Origin: JAJRAG01 sp050010535
Lineage (GTDB): Archaea > Thermoplasmatota > Thermoplasmata > Methanomassiliicoccales > JACIVX01
Assembly: GCA_050010535.1 (NCBI GenBank)
Contig: JBEKKT010000009.1
Coordinates: forward strand, 1 to 51,312
DNA: 51,312 nucleotides
Direction of reading: 5' to 3'
Position numbers and translations under genes: made by a program. Shown in pieces: positions 41,824-49,146 of this stretch. The number at the start of each line of letters is the position of its first letter. Position 1 is the stretch's first letter. Under the pieces are notes generated by a model, which did no database searches, had not been told where the DNA came from, and saw only the letters and a list, made by a program, of their open reading frames with translations.

Positions 41824-42732
41824 ATGCCGTTCGAATTGGATCTGGCCAAGCTCCGCTACGGAACCGAGCTCGTCAAGAGGGGATTCGCGAAGATGCAGCA
41901 GGGCGGCGTCATCATGGACGTCACCAACGCGGAGCAGGCGAGCTTGTCTGAGGATGCTGGCGCAGTGGCAGTCATGGCCCTCGAAAGGGTGCCGGCAGAC
42001 ATAAGGGCCCAGGGAGGGGTCGCGCGCATGGCAGATCCGGTGAAGATCCTACAGATCATGGACGCCGTGACGATTCCGGTCATGGCGAAGTGCAGGATTG
42101 GTCATTTCGTGGAGGCCCAGGTGCTCGAATCGCTCGGGGTTGACATGATAGACGAGTCCGAGGTGCTGACGCCCGCAGACCCGTTCTACCACGTTGAGAA
42201 GAAGAAGTTCACCGTGCCTTTCGTATGCGGAGCGAGAGACCTTGGAGAGGCGCTGAGGAGGATCGACGAGGGCGCCGCGATGATCAGGACGAAAGGTGAG
42301 GCCGGGACCGGAAACGTGATCGAGGCCGTCCGGCACCAGCGGGCGATTATGGGCAGGATCAGAGAGCTCAAGGGCAAGGAAGAAGACGAGTTGAATACGG
42401 TCGCAAAGGAGATCCAAGCGCCATTCTACCTCGTCAAGGAGGTCGCCGAGATACGGAGGATTCCGGTCGTCAACTTCGCGGCCGGAGGCATCGCGACGCC
42501 CTCAGACGCTGCTATGATGATGCAGCTGGGGTCTGACGGCGTCTTCGTGGGTTCGGGAATCTTCAAATCGGAGAATCCTGGAGAACGCGCCAAGGCGATA
42601 GTCGAAGCAGTCACGCACTTCGACGATCCGTACGTTATCGCCGAGGTCTCGAAGGGGCTGGGCGATGCGATGCACGGGATTGAAATCTCGACGATCAAGC
42701 CGGAGCAGAGGCTGCAGGAGCGTGGCTGGTAG
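41824..42732 (+). CDS. pdxS: Pyridoxal 5'-phosphate synthase lyase subunit PdxS
   Basis: Makes PLP from ribose-5-phosphate, glyceraldehyde-3-phosphate and ammonia in a dodecameric TIM-barrel. The catalytic lysines are K89 in IPVMAKCRIGHF and K157 in AMIRTKGEAGTGN; D32 is in GGVIMDVTNAEQA. The 302-residue length is normal. The ammonia-producing glutaminase PdxT, often adjacent, is not in the window. Four or more PLP-dependent enzymes lie within 17 kb. Confidence 0.97.
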   Translation: MPFELDLAKLRYGTELVKRGFAKMQQGGVIMDVTNAEQASLSEDAGAVAVMALERVPADIRAQGGVARMADPVKILQIMDAVTIPVMAKCRIGHFVEAQVLESLGVDMIDESEVLTPADPFYHVEKKKFTVPFVCGARDLGEALRRIDEGAAMIRTKGEAGTGNVIEAVRHQRAIMGRIRELKGKEEDELNTVAKEIQAPFYLVKEVAEIRRIPVVNFAAGGIATPSDAAMMMQLGSDGVFVGSGIFKSENPGERAKAIVEAVTHFDDPYVIAEVSKGLGDAMHGIEISTIKPEQRLQERGW

Positions 42733-42809
42733 GGATTGACCGGATCGCTGAGAATCCAATCAGTCGGCATGGACCACGAAGAGGAAGTGACGCGTAACAC
42801 GAAATGATG

Positions 42810-43880
42810 TCAGGAAACGACCTTTTCTAGCATGTCCTTGTCTTTCGCGAGCTTCATCTCCTTTGCAATCCTTCTGCCAGTGCTCATCCCCAGCTCGACC
42901 AGGTCGGAATAGGGAGATCCGGAAATAAACGGGTTTGTCCCAGCGACGATCCTCGATGACACCTCGAAGACCTTGAACTGAAGTTCGTCCGTGACTATCG
43001 ACTCTAGGCAGAACGGACCCACGATGCCCCCGAACAGCTCCAAGGACCTGAAGACGACCTTCTCACCCATCTCGAGTATTTTCGGCAGCAGACTCTCTCT
43101 GACGACGACCGGGATGTTCCCGGTGACCACGAATGTGGGGAACAGCCCGAGGCGCTTGAGCTCCTCCTGGGCGCCCAGTTTGTACATTTCATCGATGTTA
43201 CTCTCATCTCTCCTGTCCATCGAGAGAAGTTCGAGGCTGCCGTCCCCTACCTTGTACCCCTCCGCCTTAATCGGGGAGTAGAAGTAGTGGAGGTAGTACC
43301 TCGTTCCGAGTATGTACTCCTGTATTGTGTAGGGCTGCGTGTCATCGATCCCTAGCTTGAAGTCCGGATAGTCCTTCGCGATGAAAAAGCCCCTCCCTCC
43401 CTTCGCGCCGTGATACTTCACAAGGACTGGTCTGTCGATCTTCTTGGCATCGCTAACCTTGCCGGGCATCTCGATGCCGGCCGATTCGAGCCACTCCCTC
43501 TGCTTCTCTCGGTCCGACTCCCAGTTGAGCACACCACGGTTCCCGAAAGTGGGAACCTCCAGGCTCTCGAAGCGCTCGGTCCCCATGTACTCAACGAAGG
43601 AGCCGTGAGGCACGATGACGACTTTCCTGTCAACGAGCTCGCCTGCCCGATCGAGAATGTCCCCGTAGCTTTGGAATCGCAGTATCTCATCTGGCCTACC
43701 GAGAGGGAAAGCATCGTAGAACTTGGTATTTTGGTTCACAGCTATGCCAAGGGTCTTGAACCCCTCGAGCTTTGCGCCATGGAAAATCTGAAGTGAAGTG
43801 TGAGAACACAGAGTGGCAATAACGATATTGTCCCTGTCGTAATCTTCGAGAATCTTGAGGACCGAGTTCCTCGGAACCAT
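42810..43880 (-). CDS. purP: Formate-dependent AICAR formylating synthetase PurP
   Basis: Archaeal ATP-grasp ligase that converts AICAR and formate to FAICAR in purine synthesis. The 356-residue protein has IATLCSHTSLQIFHGAKLEG, VVIVPHGSFVEY, the ATP-grasp segments PVLVKYHGAKGGRGFFIA and YTIQEYILGTRYYLHYF, then GPFCLESIVTDELQFKVFE with ligand-binding residues and VSSRIVAGTNPF. The ATG at 43880 is 27 bases downstream of a TATA box (leaderless); a longer frame to 44027 overlaps the next gene and has no family match. Confidence 0.95.
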   Translation of the reverse strand: MVPRNSVLKILEDYDRDNIVIATLCSHTSLQIFHGAKLEGFKTLGIAVNQNTKFYDAFPLGRPDEILRFQSYGDILDRAGELVDRKVVIVPHGSFVEYMGTERFESLEVPTFGNRGVLNWESDREKQREWLESAGIEMPGKVSDAKKIDRPVLVKYHGAKGGRGFFIAKDYPDFKLGIDDTQPYTIQEYILGTRYYLHYFYSPIKAEGYKVGDGSLELLSMDRRDESNIDEMYKLGAQEELKRLGLFPTFVVTGNIPVVVRESLLPKILEMGEKVVFRSLELFGGIVGPFCLESIVTDELQFKVFEVSSRIVAGTNPFISGSPYSDLVELGMSTGRRIAKEMKLAKDKDMLEKVVS

Positions 43881-43900
43881 ATCATTGTATTTCCGTTCGC

Positions 43901-43913
43901 TACTTAAATATTT
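43901..43913 (-). promoter_or_regulatory. TATA box for purP
   Basis: AAATATTTAAGTA on the minus strand, centred about 27 bases before the ATG at 43880, which points to a leaderless transcript. Confidence 0.6.
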
Positions 43914-43947
43914 CCACAATACGCAAACGCGCTTTCTCAGTGGCGTC

Positions 43948-44477
43948 TCATGAGAGCTTTCCGACCAGGTTGACGCCACCGAAGTAGAAGAGCGCGAACA
44001 GGACGAAGACCCTCGTGATCCCGCCAAGGAAGTTTACCAATGCGAAGTTCGTCACTTCAAGCACTTGCCCCTCCCTATTGAAGAAAGAGAAGATGTGCGG
44101 CGGGATAGTATCGACCATTCCTGGTATGCTGAGGATGATATACAAACCGAAGTAGCGGTCGTCTCCACGAGTCGCGTGCATTTCTCCACGAACCACCTGG
44201 CAAATCGCCATTTCTGCGACCAACCTCTGACTCTGGACTCGATCTTGAACCCTATGTAGAAGACTGGGATTCTGCCGACGGCCTTGCCTGTCCCGAGGAT
44301 AAGGGCTTTGAAAATGAACGGAGTGCCAGAATTAAGGATCAGACCGATCTCGACGGGTATGGGCAGAACGACTGCGGCCGCCATCGAATAGATGAAGAAG
44401 ATGAAGCCACATGCGACCGAATCGGTTGAATACTTACTCAGAAGGTTCATGATTTCTGTCCAGACTTCCATCGGCAT
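43948..44477 (-). pseudogene. VTT/DedA-like small membrane protein, frameshifted
   Basis: Two overlapping frames give one membrane protein. The first part (from ATG 44477) has SVACGFIFFIYSMAAAVVLPIPVEIGLIL and continues through GKAVGRIPVFYIGFKIESRV and a basic amphipathic stretch. After a one-base shift between about 44175 and 44150 the second frame gives RYFGLYIILSIPGMVDTIPPHIFSF and a last helix LGGITRVFVLFALFYFGGVNLVG, ending at 43948. Together they make about 175 residues with a VTT (SNARE-associated) layout. The indel may be real decay or an assembly error; only one is seen. Confidence 0.7.
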
Positions 44478-44591
44478 GGCATCATTCTGGGGTGGGCCAA
44501 AAGGCTTTTCTGCATGGAATGACCTTCTCGTTCAGCCGGCCTCTCACCACCTCACAAAACGCTGTCCAGTCATCCGACTCTTTGAGCAACC

Positions 44592-44622
44592 TTTTTAAGG
44601 GCGTATGGTAATTACGCCATAC
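44592..44622 (+). promoter_or_regulatory. TATA box with overlapping inverted repeats upstream of the 205-residue unknown gene
   Basis: TTTTTAAG at 44592-44599 is followed at once by 44600-44622, which holds GGCGTA...TACGCC, GTATGG...CCATAC and the central GTAATTAC palindrome (44608-44615). These cover the expected transcription start, as an operator would. Confidence 0.5.
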
Positions 44623-44632
44623 AGGGAAGACG

Positions 44633-45250
44633 ATGGCGCCAAAGGATGTGGGAGGAAAGAACGAGGATTGGTTCGCGCAGCTGGATGCTGAACTGGAACG
44701 AAAGACCCAGGCGATAACCAGGGATGTGACGGATCTAAACAACCACAAGACGATGATGAACAAGGCGCTGATCGAGGACTTCTGGAAGGTCTGGATGAGA
44801 TTCGGGAAGATCAACGTCCATTTCACGATGGAACCATCATACAGCGCCTTCGCGCACTTCGACGAGTTCCCCGACTCCTGGAAGTTCAAGGACGACTTCA
44901 ACTTCGCCGGGGTCAACAACATCCAGCTGGTAGACAGGACCCAGGACCAGGGCAGAATGGGCGATTCTCTGAAAGTCTGGTACTACACCGAGGACTCCAC
45001 GCCGCACCTTCGCATGGTCTTCGAGTACTGCGAGGGCGAGCACTACTACAAATACTCGGGCTGGAAGAGGATATTCGGTCAGTTCGTCATCTTCGACTCA
45101 CCGCTTGTGAAGCTAGACATGAACAAGCTGCACGAGAAGCTCGGCGATGTCGTGAAATCCTGGTACGAGTCCCACCTGCGGCGGAACAGGGACATCCTGA
45201 TCAAGCACCTCAAGGACAACTACGAGCGCGGAGAGACGTTCACGGAGTGA
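44633..45250 (+). CDS. Uncharacterised soluble protein, 205 residues
   Basis: No family is recognised. The protein is hydrophilic without membrane segments. Its N-terminal 45 residues look helical (DWFAQLDAELERKTQAIT); the middle is rich in aromatic residues and looks beta-rich (INVHFTMEPSYSAFAHFDEF, SLKVWYYTEDSTPHLRMVFE, HYYKYSGWKRIFGQFVIFD), and the end is a basic helical stretch (KSWYESHLRRNRDILIKHL). This could be a beta-barrel or ligand-binding fold flanked by helices. It has its own strong promoter with an operator-like repeat, and lies between a broken membrane gene and RPA. Coding is well supported by length, start context and clean frame. Confidence 0.7.
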   Translation: MAPKDVGGKNEDWFAQLDAELERKTQAITRDVTDLNNHKTMMNKALIEDFWKVWMRFGKINVHFTMEPSYSAFAHFDEFPDSWKFKDDFNFAGVNNIQLVDRTQDQGRMGDSLKVWYYTEDSTPHLRMVFEYCEGEHYYKYSGWKRIFGQFVIFDSPLVKLDMNKLHEKLGDVVKSWYESHLRRNRDILIKHLKDNYERGETFTE

Positions 45251-45352
45251 TCGTAGCTCGTCCAGGAGAGGGCCTGCTTCCTCATTGTCCGGACATGACA
45301 GCCTGGCTCAGAGATGTGACTTGCCCGCACTTTTGGTCTACTCTGAATAATA

Positions 45353-45372
45353 CTTTTAAGGTTATCCGGATA
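45353..45372 (+). promoter_or_regulatory. TATA box and palindrome upstream of rpa
   Basis: CTTTTAAGG at 45353-45361 is followed by the 10-base palindrome TATCCGGATA at 45363-45372. GGAGGT precedes the ATG at 45411. The layout, TATA then palindrome, is the same as at 44592-44622. Confidence 0.5.
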
Positions 45373-45410
45373 TTGAACCAGCATCGTATTCTACGACTGG
45401 AGGTACATCG

Positions 45411-46739
45411 ATGGAGAAAGAAGAACTTGCACCCCATGTGTCAGAAATAGCCAGGGTGCTTGGAGGTAAGATAGAAGAGTCTGAGATATGGAAGGAACTG
45501 GACACCTATCTCAATCACTACCGCGTGTCCCTCGAGACCGCCAAGAGAGGGATCGTGAAGAAGTTCGGTGGGGACCCGAGCGCGCTCACGAGGGGAGTGA
45601 GGAAGCCGATCCAGCAGTTGGGATTGAACGAGCAGAGCGTGGACATCCTTGCCAGGGTCGTCACCGTCAACCCGAAGGACGTAGAGGTTGACGGCAAGCC
45701 GAAGTCGATTCTATGCGGCATACTGGGCGATGAGAGCGGAACGATTCCCTACACGGCGTGGGATGCGGACAGGCTCCCGATGCAGAAAGGAGAAGTCGTC
45801 CTTATCAGGAACGCATACACGAAGGAGTGGGGAGGACAGCCTCAAGTGAACCTGGGCAACCGGGCAAGCATCGAGCCCCAGCCGGCGGACGCGGTCAAGT
45901 TACAAGAGGGTGCGCCGAGGGCCTTCCCCGATACTGGAGAGGTAAAGATTTCCCAGCTAAGTGAGAGCATCGGCGGCGTCACCGTGACCGCGCGTGTTCT
46001 AAGCATCGAGAAGAGGGAGGTCGAGGTGTCGGGGGAGAAGAGGATCGTGTTCTCTGGCATCATGGCGGACGAGACCGGAAAGGTTCAGTTCTCCGCATGG
46101 TACGATTTTGAGCTGAAACGTAACGATCTGATCACGATCAGAGGGGCTTATGTGAGGAGCTGGTGCGGCATCCCGCAACTCAACTTAGGGGAAAGGTCCC
46201 AGGTCACAAGGCCCAGCGTCAAGTTCCCCACCGGTGCCGAGCTCGCTGAGGCTAAAGTGAGGAGCATCGGGGACATGGAAAAGGTTGGCGGAGGCGTTGA
46301 CGTTCTTGTGCGCGGCACGGTCGTGGAGGTCAGGAAAGGAAGCGGCCTTATCTTCCGCTGTCCCGAGTGCAACCGCGTCGTCCAGAAAAACGCCTGTCGC
46401 GTCCACGGGAACGTCCAAGCCTCACCGGACCTGAGGATCAAGGCAGTCGTGGACGACGGATATGCGACGATGACGGCGGTCATGAACAGGAAGATGACCG
46501 AATCGATCATGGAAACGACCCTCGACGACAGCCTGAGGCTTGCCAAGGAAGCGATGAATCCAGATGTCATCCGCGAGCGAATCGACGAGAAGCTCTTCGC
46601 GCAGCCCGTCGAGGTGACGGGTAACGTAACGAGCGACGAGTATGGACTAATGATGATCGTCAGCGACGCGAGGATTACAATCCCTGAGGTGAGGGGCGAG
46701 GCTAGCGCGCTGTTGACCCGTTTGGAGGGATCGTCATGA
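45411..46739 (+). CDS. rpa: Replication protein A (single-stranded DNA-binding, multi-OB, zinc finger)
   Basis: Archaeal RPA1-type protein of 442 residues that coats single-stranded DNA. A helical N-terminal region (about 1-65) precedes two clear OB folds (about 75-150, VDILARVVTVNPKDV; about 185-265, VTVTARVLSIEKREV), each with a GIxxDExGxxxxxxW core. A third OB region carries a zinc finger, FRCPECNRVV and NACRVHG, near residues 320-338. Its 3' end overlaps the next gene by four bases (ATGA), the usual rpa-rpap arrangement in Euryarchaeota. Confidence 0.94.
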   Translation: MEKEELAPHVSEIARVLGGKIEESEIWKELDTYLNHYRVSLETAKRGIVKKFGGDPSALTRGVRKPIQQLGLNEQSVDILARVVTVNPKDVEVDGKPKSILCGILGDESGTIPYTAWDADRLPMQKGEVVLIRNAYTKEWGGQPQVNLGNRASIEPQPADAVKLQEGAPRAFPDTGEVKISQLSESIGGVTVTARVLSIEKREVEVSGEKRIVFSGIMADETGKVQFSAWYDFELKRNDLITIRGAYVRSWCGIPQLNLGERSQVTRPSVKFPTGAELAEAKVRSIGDMEKVGGGVDVLVRGTVVEVRKGSGLIFRCPECNRVVQKNACRVHGNVQASPDLRIKAVVDDGYATMTAVMNRKMTESIMETTLDDSLRLAKEAMNPDVIRERIDEKLFAQPVEVTGNVTSDEYGLMMIVSDARITIPEVRGEASALLTRLEGSS

Positions 46740-47623
46740 TAACGAGGGAGGTCGCCTGGCGGGTCTTCGCAGCTGAGTTCAATTCATCCTCCATGGAGAT
46801 GAAGGGAGAGGAGGAGAGAGCCCCTTCGTACATCATAACCCCCCTCGGCGCGATGGTCAATCGGCTTTTCGTCGTGGGCGTGATGACAGATATCGAGAAC
46901 ATGGGGACGACCGAAGAGCCGCTGTGGAGAGGACGGATATCGGACCCCACCGGCACGTTCTACATCTCGGCCGGACAGTATCAGCCAGAGGCGGCGCTGG
47001 CGATGTCGAGAATCAAGCCTCCCACATTCATCGCCGTCGTCGGCAAGAGCAGGAAGTACTCCCCTGAGGAAGGCACGATGTATGTCTCCATCAGACCGGA
47101 GAGAATCGCGGTCGTGGACGAGAAGATCAGGGACCACTGGGTACTGGAGACTTGCAAGTCGACCCTTGAGAGGATAGCCGCTGTGGAGGACGCCCTCGAG
47201 ATGGAGTCCCCCTCCGTGGAGGAGCTGGTGAAGCTCGGGCACGGAAGGACACTCGCCGAGGGTGTGATGAAGAGCCTACCACACTACCAGGGCATGGAGC
47301 TGAACCGATATCGGACAATGGTCGTTGATGCTCTGAAGTACCTGATCCCGGAGTACCGTATCGAGGCAGAGGTACCAGAGAAGGTCATCGAGGCGCCGGA
47401 GGAGATCGAGGACGAGGAGAAAGAGGATGTAGACAAGGAGGAGAAGGTCCTCGGGATCATCGACAAGCTCGACAAGAAAGGAAAGGGAGCCCCATGGGAC
47501 GATATCGTGGAGGAGGCTAGCAAATCTGGGATAAGCAAGAGCGAGCTCGAAGAACTGACGAACTCTCTCCTGGACAAGGGACTCATATACGAACCAGTGC
47601 TTGGAAAAATGAAAAGGATCTAA
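46736..47623 (+). CDS. rpap: RPA-associated protein (COG3390-type, OB fold plus winged helix)
   Basis: Partner of RPA. The N-terminal half is an OB fold (RLFVVGVMTDIENMG, then LWRGRISDPTGTFYISAGQYQ). A highly acidic linker with alternating Glu/Lys (about residues 220-240, EEIEDEEKEDVDKEEK) joins a C-terminal winged helix (VLGIIDKLDKKGKGAPWDDIV, ELEELTNSLLDKGLIYEP), like the RPA32 tail that recruits partners. In halophiles the equivalent pair acts together in DNA repair. It is translationally coupled to rpa. Confidence 0.9.
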   Translation: MITREVAWRVFAAEFNSSSMEMKGEEERAPSYIITPLGAMVNRLFVVGVMTDIENMGTTEEPLWRGRISDPTGTFYISAGQYQPEAALAMSRIKPPTFIAVVGKSRKYSPEEGTMYVSIRPERIAVVDEKIRDHWVLETCKSTLERIAAVEDALEMESPSVEELVKLGHGRTLAEGVMKSLPHYQGMELNRYRTMVVDALKYLIPEYRIEAEVPEKVIEAPEEIEDEEKEDVDKEEKVLGIIDKLDKKGKGAPWDDIVEEASKSGISKSELEELTNSLLDKGLIYEPVLGKMKRI

Positions 47624-47648
47624 AGGGAAAAGGTTTCGCTTTGGGGTC

Positions 47649-48185
47649 TCACGAGAACTCGTGTTTGGAGATCGCGATTAGTATCAGTCCTATAAGGCCA
47701 AGGATCGAACCAAAGAAATAAGGCCCGATTGTCAGCAGACCAAACACCCCGCCGACGACTGCGATGCTCCATTTCCTTCTCCTTATCGCAAAGACGCCGC
47801 CGATCAACGCGACGAGGCCGATGACGAACCATATCACCCCGCATGTGACCAGGACTCCTTCCACGGTATCCAGAATCTCCGTGCCATAGATACCTCGAAG
47901 CATATCGACAATCGTTGAGGCTGCGACGACCAATATCAGACCAGTGAGGATTCCTATAATGCCTGATATCATAACAAGTACGCCTCCAATCAGTGGGATC
48001 GACGAACCTCGGCTTGCGGGTGCAGCGGACTGAGGAACCGACCTCGCTTGGGGGGCTACAGCCTTAGGCTGCTCGGCCCTTAGACGATATCCACAATTCG
48101 GGCACACATTTGCACCAGGAGGGACCGCGTGACGGCAGCTGGGACATGTGGCATCGATCAACTCATCGAACGAGCGTTCCTCCAT
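47649..48185 (-). CDS. Zinc-ribbon multi-pass membrane protein (copy A)
   Basis: A 178-residue protein with an N-terminal zinc ribbon (CPSC at 14-17, CPNC at 28-31), a Pro/Ala-rich linker, and about four hydrophobic stretches from residue 63 onward (LIGGVLVMISGIIGILTG, VLVTCGVIWFVIGLVALIGG, IAVVGGVFGLLTIGPYFFG, ILGLIGLILIAIS). Its first 20 codons, ribosome site and promoter match those of the gene at 48731 closely. The membrane part does not match. The function is unknown; such proteins may be stress or envelope factors. Convergent with rpap, 25 bases apart. Confidence 0.8.
   Translation of the reverse strand: MEERSFDELIDATCPSCRHAVPPGANVCPNCGYRLRAEQPKAVAPQARSVPQSAAPASRGSSIPLIGGVLVMISGIIGILTGLILVVAASTIVDMLRGIYGTEILDTVEGVLVTCGVIWFVIGLVALIGGVFAIRRRKWSIAVVGGVFGLLTIGPYFFGSILGLIGLILIAISKHEFS
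48127..48185. repeat. 59-base repeat unit A, zinc-ribbon 5' coding segment
   Basis: This segment matches 48936-48994 with only two mismatches and encodes the start of the zinc ribbon. Similarity weakens downstream in the coding region, and resumes as a looser match in the promoter. Confidence 0.85.
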
Positions 48186-48222
48186 AATTGTACCTCCATC
48201 TCACTTGGAATAGGACTAAATG

Positions 48223-48250
48223 AGATATCGGCATCTTCTAACTTAAATTC
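48223..48250 (-). promoter_or_regulatory. Promoter of zinc-ribbon copy A
   Basis: AATTTAAGT (48241-48249) is the TATA box; CGATATCT (48223-48230) sits near the expected transcript start. The same order is found upstream of copy B. Confidence 0.5.
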
Positions 48251-48730
48251 CTTTTGGAGCCGATGAGCTCTAGACGAATACCTCCAGATTCCTATCGAAT
48301 GAGAAGCCCATATCGGGCCCTTGGCGGCGAAACCGCTTCGCTGAGTCCTAATTCTTCTGACTTATAATGCATTTGTCAGAACGATCAATGAAGCGGGACA
48401 GAAAGCCCCGCTGGGGTCGCACCAGCATCCCCCCCAACACCTGAGTGTTCCATTTACGCGAGTATGCTAATGCATCAGCGACAGAAACGGTCAGAACGAC
48501 AGCCACTTGCAGAAGTAATCTATTGCAGGAGCTGCTGGATCCACGTCTCTCTTGCACTTGATAGAATCGCCCGGATTTGACTCAGGCGGGATTGCGAATG
48601 CGAGAATCACTCTCGCGAAACGCTCCTAGATATCGACCTGGTCAACTGATTTCAAGTCTCGAACCATCGTCTACCCGCATGGAAGATCGATCGCACTGGA
48701 GATGAGGGTCAGGACTCTGACCCCAAAACA
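48251..48730. other. 480-base region with no supported gene
   Basis: No convincing ORF is seen; a 69-codon frame at 48348-48557 (minus) has no recognised feature. Short stem-loops are present: CCCC-GCT-GGGG at 48406-48416 and GCGAGA-ATCAC-TCTCGC at 48600-48616. They could be part of a small RNA or a terminator for copy B (which ends at 48731), but no RNA family is recognised. Confidence 0.4.
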
Positions 48731-48994
48731 TCACCACTTCACGCTGACGGCTACTACAATGATGATGATTATCACGACGATGATGATTCCGCCCCAGAGG
48801 TATGCCCTCTTCGACTTGCCAGGTTTCGCGACCTTGGGAGCAGAAGGTGCCTTTGCCTGAACTGCAGGAGTTTTCTTTACGTCCGCCTTCAACGTGTATC
48901 CGCAATTCGGACAGACACTGGCATCCAGAGACACTGCGTGACGACAGCTGGGACATGTGGCATCGATCAACTCATCGAACGAACGTTCCTCCAT
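48731..48994 (-). CDS. Zinc-ribbon tail-anchored membrane protein (copy B)
   Basis: An 87-residue protein. The N-terminal zinc ribbon (CPSC 14-17, CPNC 28-31) is followed by a Lys/Pro/Ala linker and one C-terminal membrane segment with an unusual run of isoleucine and valine (residues about 65-85), ending KW. This is the layout of a tail-anchored protein with a cytosolic zinc ribbon. The ATG at 48994 is set by the match with copy A; longer frames to 49381 run through the promoter. The function is unknown. Confidence 0.8.
   Translation of the reverse strand: MEERSFDELIDATCPSCRHAVSLDASVCPNCGYTLKADVKKTPAVQAKAPSAPKVAKPGKSKRAYLWGGIIIVVIIIIIVVAVSVKW
48936..48994. repeat. 59-base repeat unit B, zinc-ribbon 5' coding segment
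   Basis: Second copy of the unit at 48127-48185, same orientation, about 0.8 kb away. Confidence 0.85.
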
Positions 48995-49030
48995 AGTACC
49001 ACCCTTACCTCCATCAGAAAGGATTAGAAA

Positions 49031-49058
49031 AGATATCGTTGTCTTCTTATTTATATTC
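49031..49058 (-). promoter_or_regulatory. Promoter of zinc-ribbon copy B
   Basis: AATATAAAT (49049-49057) is the TATA box, followed by AGAAGAC and CGATATCT, as in copy A. Confidence 0.55.
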
Positions 49059-49146
49059 CTCTGGACTCCCGGCAGTCCGATTGCAGATTTCAGATATCCT
49101 GAGAACATGCATTGGACTATGAGGGAAAGGGAAAGGAATTTGTCCG

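Noticed and set aside
41667..41849. N-terminal extension of aspartate aminotransferase to 41849
   Set aside because: It would run across the pdxS promoter and start; the family N-terminus begins at 41666.
43881..44027. N-terminal extension of PurP to 44027
   Set aside because: Crosses the TATA box and the end of the neighbouring gene, with low-complexity Ser-rich translation.
48348..48557. 69-codon minus-strand frame in the gap between the zinc-ribbon genes
   Set aside because: No ribosome site, no recognisable domain and irregular composition; treated as chance.
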